From: Parastagonospora avenae f. sp. tritici 18332-5
Lineage: Eukaryota; Ascomycota; Dothideomycetes; Pleosporales; Phaeosphaeriaceae
Assembly (NCBI GenBank): GCA_022559985.1
Contig: JAFJTR010000003.1
Span: 372,001-436,000 of the forward strand
Reading direction: 5' to 3'
Length of the DNA stretch: 64,000 bases
Part shown: positions 31,995 through 43,300 of the stretch, in pieces
Numbering within the stretch: the first letter of the stretch is position 1
Layout of the letters: each line of letters begins with the position of its first letter
The notes under the pieces: model-generated
Told to the model about the DNA's origin: nothing
Databases searched by the model: none
What the model saw: only the letters and a program-made list of their open reading frames with translations
Made by a program: the position numbers and the translations under genes

Positions 31995-32508
31995 CTGCGA
32001 GTCGTTGTGCGGTGTACTGTGTGGAAGAGGGCCCTCAGAAAATGGTGGGCGGAGGGGCTTATCGTTTATCGTAAAACCCGCAACTATTTTTTGGCGGGCA
32101 GAGCGTAAGCAACAACTCACGCAAATGCTGCAAAAAGAAAGGGTATCTTTGTGTGAAGACGCCCCAGGAAGAGTGGAGAGTCTATGCAAGCAACAAAGAA
32201 ACAGAAAACCTAGGAAGAAAAGAAGGCGGTGGGAGAGTGTTCAATGTTGAGGGGTGCGACTAAATTATCTTCCTTCTTATTCAAGGGCCCGGCCACTGAG
32301 AGCCCGACGATTTTCCACGGTTAGATTTTCTCCCATCCGCGGGCTAGCCTGAAACCGCTACCGCGGCCTAAACCGTGGCGAAAACTGTAAGCTCGTGCAG
32401 ACATGGTTCGCCGGGGCAGAGCGACATGTGCTTGTACCCAAAATACATTATAGCTCAGAGGATATCTACCAGAACGCCCAAACACCACTATGTGCCATAC
32501 GTGCCTAT
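31995..32508. other. Intergenic region upstream of EF-3
   Basis: Contains the EF-3 5' leader and promoter and the 3' flank of the beta-glucosidase gene. No independent gene was seen. Confidence 0.5.
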
Positions 32509-35418
32509 CTACCAGGTGCCCTCCAACGGCAGATTTCTACTCGAAAAGCCAACTGCAACCTTAATCTCCCCCGTACTTGGCATGACCCAGTTCTGCCTCT
32601 TCACGTCCCAGTAACTCAAATCCCTTCTTGTCACTTCAAACGTGACTCTGTTCTGATCTCCGTGCTTGAGAGCAACCTTCTCAAAGCCTCGTAAAACTCG
32701 AACGGGGAAGTCCACGGGCTCGCCAGTCTCGTGGTCCTTGTAGCCCTGTGGCAGAGAGACATACAGCTGCACGACTGTAGAGCCGTCGACAGAGCCAATG
32801 TTGGAGACTGAGGCGGAGACGGCGAGGATGGTCGTGTAGAGGTCGGGGTTGCCGCCGGGCCCACCACCTGCATCGCTGAGGGGGCTCTGGAGCTGCGACG
32901 CTGCAACATCAGACTTCTTGATCCCCTTTGTTGATTCGATCCAAGGGTAGATGTATTTCTCTACCCTGTGGAAGCCTTCGGGAAAGAGTGCAGACTCGGG
33001 AGGCGGCACGTCCGTCGAGTAGCTTGGTGGAGCAATGCCTGCGGGACGAGCCGCGGGAAGCGGTGTCTTCTTGCCCTTTGCGTCGATCGAGAGTGACAAG
33101 AGCTCAAACTGAGTGTACGAGAGGCCATATCCGAACTCGTAGCGAGGTGCGATATCTTGCTTGTCGAAGTGGCGGTAGTCGACGTAGAGTCCCTCGGAAA
33201 AGTTCTGCTGTGGAGCTAGGCCGTCAGACACGCTTGGAAGGTACTTGATCTTGCTGCCTGGGCCGTAGTCATCCTCCTTCTTCGCAATGGTGTATGGGAG
33301 TCTTCCAGAGGGGTTGACGTCTCCGAAGAGGATGTCGACAATGGCATTACCCGATTCTGTGCCGGGCAGATTGGCCAGCACAATGGCCCTCACGTTCATG
33401 ATGTCGACGAAGTTTTCCATGATAACTGGGCCGACGGCGTGGATCACGACAACGACATCACCCATGCCCTCACCGCAACCCTTGGCAACATCCTGAATGA
33501 GCTTGTCGCCGCCCTTTTGCAGATACAGGTCGTTTCTGTCGCCTCTAATACCTTCATAGTGCAGGTAACCTTCGCCAGCATCGGCGTTTGCAAACACAAT
33601 ACAAAGATCTTGCTCCTCCAAAATCTCTTTTTGGCTGGGGAGCTTATTCTCAACCCAGTCAGTCACATATACGCTATCCTTGTCGAAAGCCTCGCGGATG
33701 GCAGACATGGGCTCGACTAAGTATGAGTAGTTGACTGCACCAGAGCCCCATCCACTTGCAAGTGTACCTTCGTTGCAGCTCTGATCTGGGCAGTGGTTGA
33801 TGCCGTCGCGGGGCAGGCGTGCATCTTCACCAAAGATACCAACGCGGAACTTGGTCTGTCGCTTGCCTTTCTTCCAGCCTTTACGGTCTAGTGGAAGCAC
33901 TCTGCCCTCATTCTTGAGAAGGACGGTGCCTTCGGCGGCCACACGACGCACGATGTGGCTGTGCGCATCCTCACCTTCACCCTGAGCGTTGATATATTTA
34001 TTGACCACGCCCATTGACTTGTCCGAAGGGCTGCCTTCATGTAGTTTGCCAATGCGATCGTTGGTCCAGGAGGAGAAGTTGGGTCCGCTATCTTCGCCCC
34101 ATTTGTCTTGGCCGACCTGGTACCAAGAGGCTACAATACGAGTGACCATATCATCAAGGCGGTCGATCGGTACACTGCCGTTCAACACAGACTTGGTGAG
34201 CTCAGGTCCCCATAGACTGTTTCCCTTAGCCCAACGCAGTCCGTCGCCTGGCATCGTCATGTCGAGACCTGCAAGGGCACTGGCCACACCTGCACGCTGA
34301 GCAAGCCAGTCGCTTTGCACAAAGCCCTGGAAGCCAAGCTCGTCCTTCAGCACGCCGTTCAAGAGCTTCGAGTTTTGGCAGGCATAGCTAGCATTGGCCT
34401 GGTTGTAGCTGCACATGACTGAGCCTACGCCGGCCTTGATGGAGTCTGCAAATGGCCAAGCGTAGATCTCGTGCAATGTGCGGTCGTCCATATTGCTCGA
34501 GATAGCGTTCGGAAGGCCCCACTCCCAGGCTTGACGGAAGTGCTCCTGTTCGTTTCCTACATAGTGTTTTGCGGTCGCTATGACGCCCTCCTCTTGTATA
34601 CCTTTGATCGTTTGGGCTGCTGCAATACCCTGGAGAACTGGATCTGAGCCGAAGCCTTCCCAGTTGCGGCCGCCAGCGGGCATACGTCCGAGCGGACCCA
34701 TGGCGGGACCGAGAAGCACATGGACGCCCTTCAAGCGTGCCTCTTTGCCATGAGCCTTACCACGCAGGTACATCAGCTCTTTCGACCATGTTGCGCCCAC
34801 AGTAATACCCGCAGGGAACGCCGTGATATTGTCCGCGAAACGGAGGCCAAGCGGGCCATCCTGCAAGCAGAGCGAGGGGAACCTGAGCCTAGGCACCCCT
34901 CCCACTTGTCCCACGCACATATCCATGCTCCAACCTGTTCCGGTCGTGAGGTTGACCTTCTCTGGGAGCGTCATTTCCTTAACCATGGCAGCTGCCTTCT
35001 TGTAGCTTTCTTCCCAAAGCTTATCCGCTCCACCCTTGGGTGCTGGGTACCAAGGCGGGCTCATCCCATCTTTTGGTACCGAAACCTTCCACGCCCATAT
35101 GCCTCCTGTGGCGAGCAGCAGTACCACGGCGGCGACGAACGTCAAGAACCAGCAGCAGCACCTGCCAAGCGTCTTTCGCCTGGCAAAAGAACCCTGCTTT
35201 GCGATTTCGGCATCTTTGAAAGAGGCCTTCCGTACTTTGAGGTCGCCGGCACTTTTCTTGCGCTGTAGCCTGCTGTCAAATGCCAAGGGATCGTGTTCTT
35301 CGAGGTCTTCGAGGGTGCCGGTCGATTCGGAGGAGAAGCGTGTGGGGGTATCGACGTCGTCGTCGCCGGGCGCATCAAGCTTGGCGTACTTGCCGCGACG
35401 CAGCTCGTAGAAGGACAT
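32509..35418 (-). CDS. GH3 beta-glucosidase with an N-terminal membrane anchor
   Basis: Single exon, 969 residues, ATG at 35418. It hydrolyses terminal beta-linked glucose from cello- or other beta-gluco-oligosaccharides. Residues 1-86 are polar and basic with no cleavable signal; 87-110 (CCCWFLTFVAAVVLLLATGG) are a single membrane segment, so it is a type II membrane protein with the enzyme outside the cytosol. GH3 features are KHYVGNEQE, the nucleophile motif SDW (D370), then LDMTMPGD, a second alpha/beta domain, and a C-terminal fibronectin III-like domain ending near the stop. Most secreted fungal GH3 enzymes have a signal peptide instead; this anchored form is a known subgroup. Substrate preference is not determined. 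Confidence 0.95.
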   Translation of the reverse strand: MSFYELRRGKYAKLDAPGDDDVDTPTRFSSESTGTLEDLEEHDPLAFDSRLQRKKSAGDLKVRKASFKDAEIAKQGSFARRKTLGRCCCWFLTFVAAVVLLLATGGIWAWKVSVPKDGMSPPWYPAPKGGADKLWEESYKKAAAMVKEMTLPEKVNLTTGTGWSMDMCVGQVGGVPRLRFPSLCLQDGPLGLRFADNITAFPAGITVGATWSKELMYLRGKAHGKEARLKGVHVLLGPAMGPLGRMPAGGRNWEGFGSDPVLQGIAAAQTIKGIQEEGVIATAKHYVGNEQEHFRQAWEWGLPNAISSNMDDRTLHEIYAWPFADSIKAGVGSVMCSYNQANASYACQNSKLLNGVLKDELGFQGFVQSDWLAQRAGVASALAGLDMTMPGDGLRWAKGNSLWGPELTKSVLNGSVPIDRLDDMVTRIVASWYQVGQDKWGEDSGPNFSSWTNDRIGKLHEGSPSDKSMGVVNKYINAQGEGEDAHSHIVRRVAAEGTVLLKNEGRVLPLDRKGWKKGKRQTKFRVGIFGEDARLPRDGINHCPDQSCNEGTLASGWGSGAVNYSYLVEPMSAIREAFDKDSVYVTDWVENKLPSQKEILEEQDLCIVFANADAGEGYLHYEGIRGDRNDLYLQKGGDKLIQDVAKGCGEGMGDVVVVIHAVGPVIMENFVDIMNVRAIVLANLPGTESGNAIVDILFGDVNPSGRLPYTIAKKEDDYGPGSKIKYLPSVSDGLAPQQNFSEGLYVDYRHFDKQDIAPRYEFGYGLSYTQFELLSLSIDAKGKKTPLPAARPAGIAPPSYSTDVPPPESALFPEGFHRVEKYIYPWIESTKGIKKSDVAASQLQSPLSDAGGGPGGNPDLYTTILAVSASVSNIGSVDGSTVVQLYVSLPQGYKDHETGEPVDFPVRVLRGFEKVALKHGDQNRVTFEVTRRDLSYWDVKRQNWVMPSTGEIKVAVGFSSRNLPLEGTW

Positions 35419-37168
35419 GTTGGTGTGAGTAGAGTCTCGGCAGTAACTCGCGATACGTGTGCGATGGACACAATAACGGCGATGATGTGAGTTTATGAAA
35501 CAATAAGAGCGTGTGGCCCGATGTTTATACTAGTACTGAATCATGGCATTGTTTGGCTACCGACTGCGGATTCAGCAAGCGAGCGCTTCAAGAGCGCATT
35601 GGCTATAGTCGAACGAGAAGAAGAGCGTCGAGGTGTGACAGGGCCGCACAGCGATTGTCGTGGCGGCGAGGATTCGACGACCCTCAGGGACAACCCCATC
35701 GTTCCTGCCGATCCTGGGGCCTGGGCGCCACTTCCGAAGTTCCGACCACTACCAACACTCTTCTCGTCGTCTATCACCTCCGTCCCCTAAGCCCCATCTC
35801 AAATGAATATGTCAACCGGTTTTCGTCTGTCTCAAACTGCTGGAGCCTTTCTGCCCAATGCCTGAATTGAGCAGCCTCTAGAAAAGCTCTTTTTACTGAT
35901 CCTAAGATACAGGAGTGATGCTAACTCCAGTCTGCTTCTTCACCTCATCTTGCAAGCTTCAGAACACGATTTACCTCAAGACTTATGACACGCAGCATCC
36001 CTTGCGAAAGAAACGGGCATTCCATAGAGCTAATGGTGGGGAGGCTACACCCATTAATCTTCACGCCGTGTGCGCCTCCTCAGTTTCGCCCAAACATCAC
36101 CCAAGAGCGCTTCACGGCACGAAGCCTCCATATCTGATTCACAATGCGTCAGCGAATTGAGGAGATTTGTGTTCTTGATGAGCATCTCAATTTTGATAGT
36201 TCCACCATTACCTCACATTGACGATCGCTGTCGGAGAACCACCCGAAGCAACGGAGAAGCCTGACTGACACAGAAACTACGCATTTAGCTGCAGCGAAGC
36301 CAAAACGGACAAAGAACTCGGCTCCATTCAAACTCTTTGTTCCTTCATGCATATCCACATCGGTTTGTCTTCTCATCTCATTGGACCTGATGACATCTGT
36401 TTCCGGCCCGTTCACGTGATCTTGCATCATGCACGTCCAAGTGTCTCAACCCCCATTCGACGCTCTGGGCCCGCACCTTGCGCTCCAATCGATAAGCCTC
36501 TCACAAATACACCGGGGCATACGCTTAGGAACGCTCGGCAACGGCTTGCTTCTATTCTCGGTGAAACGAGATCCCCGCATGTCATTGCCACAACGTCGAG
36601 GATTGACGCTTGAGTCGCATAGGTCGCTGCGAGTCTGTCAGCATACAACTTCAAGATCACATCGCAATCTTCCTTGAAAGTGAAAATTCATTTCATCTGG
36701 ACGCTGCGTTAGGTCAACACGAGAAAGGTGGTTATCAGACAGGCGGGCCTTGACCTTAACACTGGATCGATCAATGGCCTGATGAGTTACATCTCTTCTT
36801 TGTTTCCGACCGATGGCCCTGCCGATCACCCCACAAAACTTAGAGCGTGTCGATCAAAATTGAACAGTCCGCTTTTGTGGCTTTCTCGATGGCTGAGGAG
36901 AGCGAAGGTCCACGATACTGTTACGTGACAGCGTGAGCTGTCGCCACCTAGAAATTAGTCGTTGGAAGCAGGAACATGAGCCGTATTCTCCGCATATCAA
37001 CGAAGCTTGAACAAAGCTTGCCTACTTGACATCATATTCGTACATATGACGGACTACGTCTCTTGCTAGAGCCTCAACATCACAGTTCAGCGGGCCACTT
37101 CGGTATAAGCTATGCATCACTGCGCAGATAACGATGTCATTGCAGATTGCCTGATCTATTTTCGGGGG
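35419..37168. other. Intergenic region, no gene clearly supported
   Basis: A 60-codon leftward frame (37022-37204), ATG-started and protein-like, overlaps the But2 gene promoter but has no other support. The rest shows no features. Confidence 0.4.
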
Positions 37169-37174
37169 TATAAA
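37169..37174 (+). promoter_or_regulatory. TATA box of the But2-domain wall protein gene
   Basis: TATAAA preceded by a G-run lies 84 bp upstream of the ATG at 37258, a usual distance for a fungal TATA-driven gene. Confidence 0.55.
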
Positions 37175-37257
37175 GAGCACTTTTTGTCTGACCAAACAGT
37201 GCATTCATATCTTCAATCACTTTGTGCTTCACTTATTCATCTTACGAATCGGCTAAT

Positions 37258-38571
37258 ATGAAGTACGCTTTCGCTCAAGTAGCATTCGGTCTCAGTGCCA
37301 CTGCCCTCGTTGCCCGAGAAGCCGCACAGTGTGTGCAACTCCAAGCCTCAGGAGGAGCCTATGGTATCTTCGGTCAGCTCGGCGATGGACAGAATCGTGT
37401 TGGCGGCGGTCATTCTACCGGATGCTACTGCCTGAGCAATGGCGGCTTCACAGACTCAAACGGACGCGGATGTATCTTAACGTCTCCAACCACGCAGTTT
37501 CAATGCGATGTCGGTGCCGCGCCTTCCACTGGCTTTGCCATTGGGCCCGATGGACGAATTACCTCTAATGGTAGCGGCAAATTTTACGCCTGCCCCGTCA
37601 ACGACAAGGGCGAGTACAACGTATACACCGAGCCAGCTCCGGGCCAGGACAAGTGTGTTGAGATCTCACTGAGCTCTGCAGGATCATGCGGCCCCAGTGC
37701 TGCTCCTCAGCCTAGCAAGCCTGCAGCTCGGCCAAGTCAGCCGGGATATTCACAAAAACCTGCACCTCCTTCAGAGCAGCCTGTACCTAAGCCTAGCAAG
37801 CCTACCCCACAGCCAGGCTACTCACAGAAACCCGCTCCAACACCCGAACAGCCTGCATACTCCGAGAAGCCTATATCAACACCTCAACAACCTGCTCCTC
37901 AGCTAGGCTACTCTCAGAAGCCGGCACCCACCCCAGAGTATCCTGCTCCTCAGCCAGGCTATTCACAGAAACCTGCACCTACACCAGAGCAACCTGCACC
38001 TCAACCAGGCTACTCGCAGAAATCCGCTCCGACACCAGAACAACCTGCACCTAAGCCAAGTCAGCCCGCCTCCAAGCCCTCCGGATCCTGCCCAACAGAC
38101 CTCAATGGCGCCTATCAATACCCTCATCTCATCATCCCCGTCGACTCCACCTTGCCCGACAAGGCCGCTGGTACATCTTACAACGGCAAAGTCAACAAGT
38201 CTACCTGCTCCATCTTCAACTTCGACATCCCCGCCTCATACTCCGGCAAGCAATGCACAGTCCTCTTCCTCTTCCCCAAGCAAAAAGACCTCGAGACATC
38301 CAGCTACACCGTCTCCGGTAATGGGCAGTGCAGCTTTTCCAAGCTTGGCGGGCCTGCGGATCAGCAGACTTCGTACGCCAATCAGCCCGCTAAGGATAGC
38401 GAGCTTGCGAGGGTGTCTGTGGCGTCTGGAAACACCTACGTTGTTGCGTCGGGAGAGTGCGCGGCGGGACAGACGGTGGCGTATGAGATGTGCAGTGAGG
38501 GCGACTTTGCACTGGATTACTTCCAGGATTACAATCCTTCACCGATTGGGTTGTATGTTCGTCAGTGCTAG
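37258..38571 (+). CDS. Secreted wall protein: Pro-rich repeats plus But2 C-terminal domain
   Basis: Single exon, 437 residues. The in-frame ATG at 37258 starts a signal peptide (1-24) that the upstream alternative would bury. Residues 25-145 are a cysteine-containing globular region. From about 146 to 290 come Pro-rich repeats built on QPGYSQKPAPTPEQPAP, like those of extensin-type or wall-spanning linkers. The C-terminal ~145 residues (YPHLIIPVDS, FNFDIPASYSGKQC, LFLFPKQKDLETSSY) match the But2 C-terminal domain seen in many secreted fungal wall proteins. It is therefore likely a wall-associated or secreted structural protein. A TATA box stands 84 bp upstream. Confidence 0.88.
   Translation: MKYAFAQVAFGLSATALVAREAAQCVQLQASGGAYGIFGQLGDGQNRVGGGHSTGCYCLSNGGFTDSNGRGCILTSPTTQFQCDVGAAPSTGFAIGPDGRITSNGSGKFYACPVNDKGEYNVYTEPAPGQDKCVEISLSSAGSCGPSAAPQPSKPAARPSQPGYSQKPAPPSEQPVPKPSKPTPQPGYSQKPAPTPEQPAYSEKPISTPQQPAPQLGYSQKPAPTPEYPAPQPGYSQKPAPTPEQPAPQPGYSQKSAPTPEQPAPKPSQPASKPSGSCPTDLNGAYQYPHLIIPVDSTLPDKAAGTSYNGKVNKSTCSIFNFDIPASYSGKQCTVLFLFPKQKDLETSSYTVSGNGQCSFSKLGGPADQQTSYANQPAKDSELARVSVASGNTYVVASGECAAGQTVAYEMCSEGDFALDYFQDYNPSPIGLYVRQC
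37690..38085 (+). repeat. Proline-repeat coding minisatellite
   Basis: Imperfect in-frame units of about 45-60 bp encode variants of PGYSQKPAPTPEQPAP. Repeat number probably varies between strains because units are similar and in frame. Confidence 0.8.
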
Positions 38572-39209
38572 GTGATGGTAGTTTGAGCCTTGTCTAACAT
38601 GATTGTTTGTGGCAAGTGAGCTCTGTTGCGCCCGATGGGGAGTGTGACTTTTGTGTAGCATGATAAATTGTTTATTCGGTGGTTCTTGTACATTCTTTCC
38701 TTGTAATGTTTGATCAACGCTCTTTATACGTGGAACATTTTAAATATCGATACTTTCCTTTCGCAACCCATGAGGACTTTCCTCCACTTACCTATATTGC
38801 AATCATCATTAGTTACATACGCACAAGTGTGCTTAGCTATTCTAAAGCTCTGTCATAGACGATTCGTGTAGGAGCATCAATGAAACGTACCAATGTTTTA
38901 CGATTTGCTCAAATTGGAGTACTACAAATAGCTGACCTATCCCGGATCTCGAACGGAGTTGCTGCAGCCTTCAGAAAGAACTCTAGTCGATTCATCAGTC
39001 TACATACAAGCACGACTGGCATGTTTGACGGGCATGTGTGGCTAGCTTCGCGATGGCAGAACATGCGAACCGGCAAAACTATATAGGGAAAGGCGACATA
39101 GGGTCAATAGAGGTGCGTGGAATCCTCCACCGGACATTATACGCATCACATAAATGATACGTCTCCCTCAGCAATATGAAATACGAGCCACCATACGCCA
39201 TTCTTTTGA
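38572..39209. other. Intergenic region, no gene supported
   Basis: AT-richer 3' flank of the wall protein gene. No coding or RNA feature was recognised. Confidence 0.45.
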
Positions 39210-40353
39210 TCACACGCGATCAAAGGAGTATATCTTCTGCACTTAGCTTCCGGTGCAGAACCATTCATAACACCAGCCTACGTGAAAGATCTGCAAGCCA
39301 AAAAGCGTATGATGATTTTCTCAAAGCGTTTACATCGGTCCCACGCCTTCACAACCTATTGGGATGTACTGGATTCGATCGCAGCCAAAGCCACAGTCCT
39401 CTCGCGTCTTGACCTTTACGCAGAAAATGACGGGTGTGACATTAATGGAAAGCGTTTGAAGTTTTCTATCCGGACCAGTGGAATCTGGGAACTATATTTC
39501 GGTGTACACACTGGACGAACAAGTTAGGCTGGATCCAAGCGGGCTATCGAAAAGTGAGAGACAGTACGTCAAGCACTTGAAATTGTACAGGCGCAAATAT
39601 CACTGCTTCCGAACTGGAGACGGCTATACTGGAGACGATTACATATGTTCTCATTGCATTATCACGTGGAAACAAAACGCTCGATGAGTTTCATGGAAGT
39701 AAGGTCAGCAATGAGATCAGGCAGAAGGCTCGCGGAATTGCGCATCATGATTCTTACATCAGAACACTATGTATATTCGAACGCGTTGAACATGAATAAT
39801 GAGGGCTATATTGCTACCATTTTCATTGCGAGAGGACTGCACATCATACACGCGAGTGAATCAGTCAAAATCTCCACCCCTGATCCGACACACATGACAC
39901 TACAAAAAGTGGTGCCTTCAATCCTTCAGTCTATTTGTCACTACATTGATGGACTAGCAGGCTCATTGGCATTCGACTCGCCAAGAGGAGTCGCGTGCAA
40001 TAGGCTGTGCTTTCTAGCGAGTCAAACTACGGCTGATCTTGGACTGGAAGACGAGAATGTGACTTGCTTGGGCTGCTTCTGGCCCAATGAAGGGACGGGA
40101 TATGCCAGAGTATTCCGCTGAAGCTGAAAGGTCGCGGCGTGCGTTGACGGGCAGGGTGAATTGGTGGGAGATAGAGATGTTTAGCCACGCTTTTTGGAAT
40201 CAGGTTTGTTAGACTTGTAGACTTTATTAGCTCGATGAAGAAGAGGTTGAGTATCTATCCATGTCGGACGCACAAAGTCTTCGTTCACGTGTGCCCCCAC
40301 GTCACTGGCTTTTCATTGTTCAATATCGTTAAATCCATCATGTCATGTATTTC
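39210..40353 (+). pseudogene. Decayed protein-coding gene remnant, family unknown
   Basis: Several protein-like stretches follow one another on + but in different frames. Near 39231-39499 the frame reads AYVKDLQAKKRMM and WDVLDSIAAKATVLSRLDLYAE. A possible GTGTAC..TGTACAG intron leads to ANITASELETAILETITYVL and LSRGNKTLDEFHGSKV, which stops at a TAA near 39798. Further on, MPEYSAEAERSRRAL..FSHAFWNQ is followed in the same frame by two stops and then LDEEEVEYLSMSDAQSL, ending near 40350. Such alternation of good frame and breaks suggests an old, mutated gene. No family was recognised, and intron placement may account for some of the breaks. Confidence 0.35.
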
Positions 40354-43300
40354 CGACGTGCTGGAACCTTTATCACTACAACAGACTGATCAGCAATGTC
40401 GTATGATCCTGCAAAGTCGATTCAGACAAGACGTTTCAGACTGCATAACTGCACTCTACACAGCACATGATGTCCATGACGTGCCGGAGCATACCGCCGG
40501 AGTCAATTCTCCCAGGGCCCAGGGGGGCAGTCACATCATGGCCACTGCCACCCTCGCGAGCATCAACCGCTCATTGTTCCGCCGGAGAATCAGTCGCCAG
40601 CCACACTTGCGCGTCTTTGGTGCAGTGCTGGAATTTTTAGTGCATGTTGAAGGCATTACTTGCCTTTCAAATAAGCCGAGTTGCACCACCGCATTCGCTT
40701 GCCCTTGTCTTCCACCACCGGTTAACGGAGAATTCGCAAGGCTGCAGCTACAGGTCATACCCTCATGCGTATTGAACCGCGCCGACCGAGCCATATCTAG
40801 TCCGCCGTCCGGTCCTCGCTTCCACACTTCCATCCTGCACTCAGATCTCAGCAAACGCCCGGCATCGTTATCGACAGCTCGCTGAGTTACCTGGGTGCTG
40901 TAGATTGCTTACCATCCACTAGGAAATGCTGAGTACGTTTTTTAGGGGGTCAATCAGGACATATGTTGGTCTCGCCGAAGGTGGCTTGTTCGCTCACGTT
41001 TTGTGGCACAGGTACATTCTGACGTGAGAAGATGTGCGTGTTAGCGTGGGTATGCCCTCTTCGTCTGGGTCCGCACACCGCATCAGACGACCGTAGGAGG
41101 CAATAAAGCCCATCAGCTATATGGCAAACAAGGGCATCTTTTGGCGAGCAAAAGTCACCGCCCGCAGCGTCTGCTCACCCACGCGATCAGCACCAAGGAT
41201 GGATGGCGGAGCGATCATCACCCACGCGGCGGACCTGTCGAAAATTGCATCAACACCATTCGCCCAATATTTTAATACATCGCAACTATAGGCCGTTATT
41301 GACAGCGCGCCGTTGCCGGAGTATAGACCGTGTCGAAGGGGCTCAGGGATTGCATTTAGGCGGCTACGCGAGAAAGCACGATATATTGGAGGACGTCATT
41401 TCGCGTGGTGTGGGATCGACTTCGCGTATGCAACGTAGATTGGCTGCAGTTTCTCGAAGGGCTGGCTGGCGATAAGATGGGCTGCTATAGGGAAGGGAGG
41501 GCGAGCGGGAAGCTCCAGGATGTGCTGCTGCTGTGCAAAGACAAAAGGTAAGCATTATTCCACCTATGGCGCCACCAGTGACAGGTGTGGTAGCGAAAGG
41601 ATCAGTATGCAAGCTTCTTTGTCTTCATAGTGGAAAGTAATACAATGTATGCAGACACATGCGTATGCAGCCCTGTAGGTCGCCGAAGAACCTCAGTGCC
41701 GGGTGGTGGTCGTACGTACGTGTCGTCATGGGTACTCAGAGCAGCATAAACCAAGACGGGGACGCCGAACTGATCAGACGGCCATACCCACAATCGCGAT
41801 GATGGTGGCATCGAGATAGCCGTTAGTCAGTTCTTTGAAAGCAGGTGTGTCGTCATGTCAAGACTTTGATCAACGCAGGCCACCTTCCAAGAGAGTCCGG
41901 AAACCTGAATGGGGAGAATTGGCTGAAATCTTGAATCACATGGAGATCTTAGCATGGGAACCCCACAGTCCTCGGCTTACCAACACGAGGATCATGATAC
42001 CCCTGCCTTGTGTGATCCTCCGGACCCCGTATAAGCTGCAAAGCGGCACGTATCGGACTCCTACCAGACAGTGTCGAGGACGATGTTTTCGATAGATTGA
42101 TGTTTGGGATAGTGATACATTTTTTCGGGCAGCTCCCGACACCGAAAACCGACACCCAGGTTTCGGTGTGGCTCAACCGACACGGGATGAGACGATTGTC
42201 TCGGTGTCGCCCACTCTTTCAGTCGCTTGCTTCTGTTGGTACATTTGCCGAAATCATGTCCTGCATCCGCCATCAGTATTGAATGCAGGAGTAGCAGGAG
42301 AACGCCATAGATCCTACATGCCACAAGAGAGCTTTGGTCCTCCATCATCTACGTAAGTTCGCTGCGGACGTTGCACATCAGATCCTAATCCTCCACAATG
42401 GATGTGATGGCTGTGCAGCTGGGGCTGCTTCTGTCGGGTTCAAAAAGGAACCGCTACAGGGGGCTGTATCGCATTTGCCCGCATCGGTGGAACTTTCTGT
42501 GAGCGTCACAAGGGCAAACTCCCGCGATTTGCCCGAAGACGTAGTAATGATCCCTAGTTGAAAGATGTGTTGCAACGGCGGGAATATTGCCCTGACGTCC
42601 TACTGTACGACGGTGCTCTATCGCCGATGGAGCCACTGGCATGCTTTGGTAAGTTGAACATTTTCGAGACTTGCATAATATTGAGTACCCGCCCGTTCGT
42701 GGACTGAGGCACTTGCTGGTCTGCATGAACAGTGGACAACGCCGCTTGCACAGGATGGGTATGCACCGCGCGCCATTTTGATCTGAACGTGTCATGTTCG
42801 AAACAATCCGTAATTCCAGCAAAACCTCACGTCGATCTCTTCGAGCATTGATCAGCATCGATCGCAGCCCCTTGATGCTTGGGGGGCATCGGATCACTCG
42901 TTCAACTCCCAGTGGTGGAAAAGCCCCGGTAGAATCAAGCCCATGTTGCGTCCGTCGTACGGCGCTATAAGGCAGGGGTCATGTACAGCCGCGAACAGCG
43001 CCAGCATCATGCTGCAATTTCTCGGCGTTTTAAGCCCTGGGGCGTCTTAGATGGTCCCGGAAGGGATCACTGGACCACAGAAGCGGATTTGTCGGCCTGA
43101 GGTATCAAGTGTTGCTAAGGTTGACTCTCAAGCACTACCCTCCAAAGTCTGTTATCAGGAAAATCTCGTAACGACGTGGAGTGCTTCGCGCCGGGGAAGT
43201 GATGCCTGCAGACGTTGAAAAGGATATTCGGTGCTAAGCACCTGTCTTGCAACGTTCGCGAATAAGCAAGCAGATATTTAGCCATGCTGTGGAGACCACG

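Noticed and set aside
28644..32189. EF-3 frame extending 65 codons beyond the chosen ATG
   Set aside because: The extra N-terminal stretch is not protein-like, has no ATG at its start, and lies upstream of the conserved EF-3 N-terminus.
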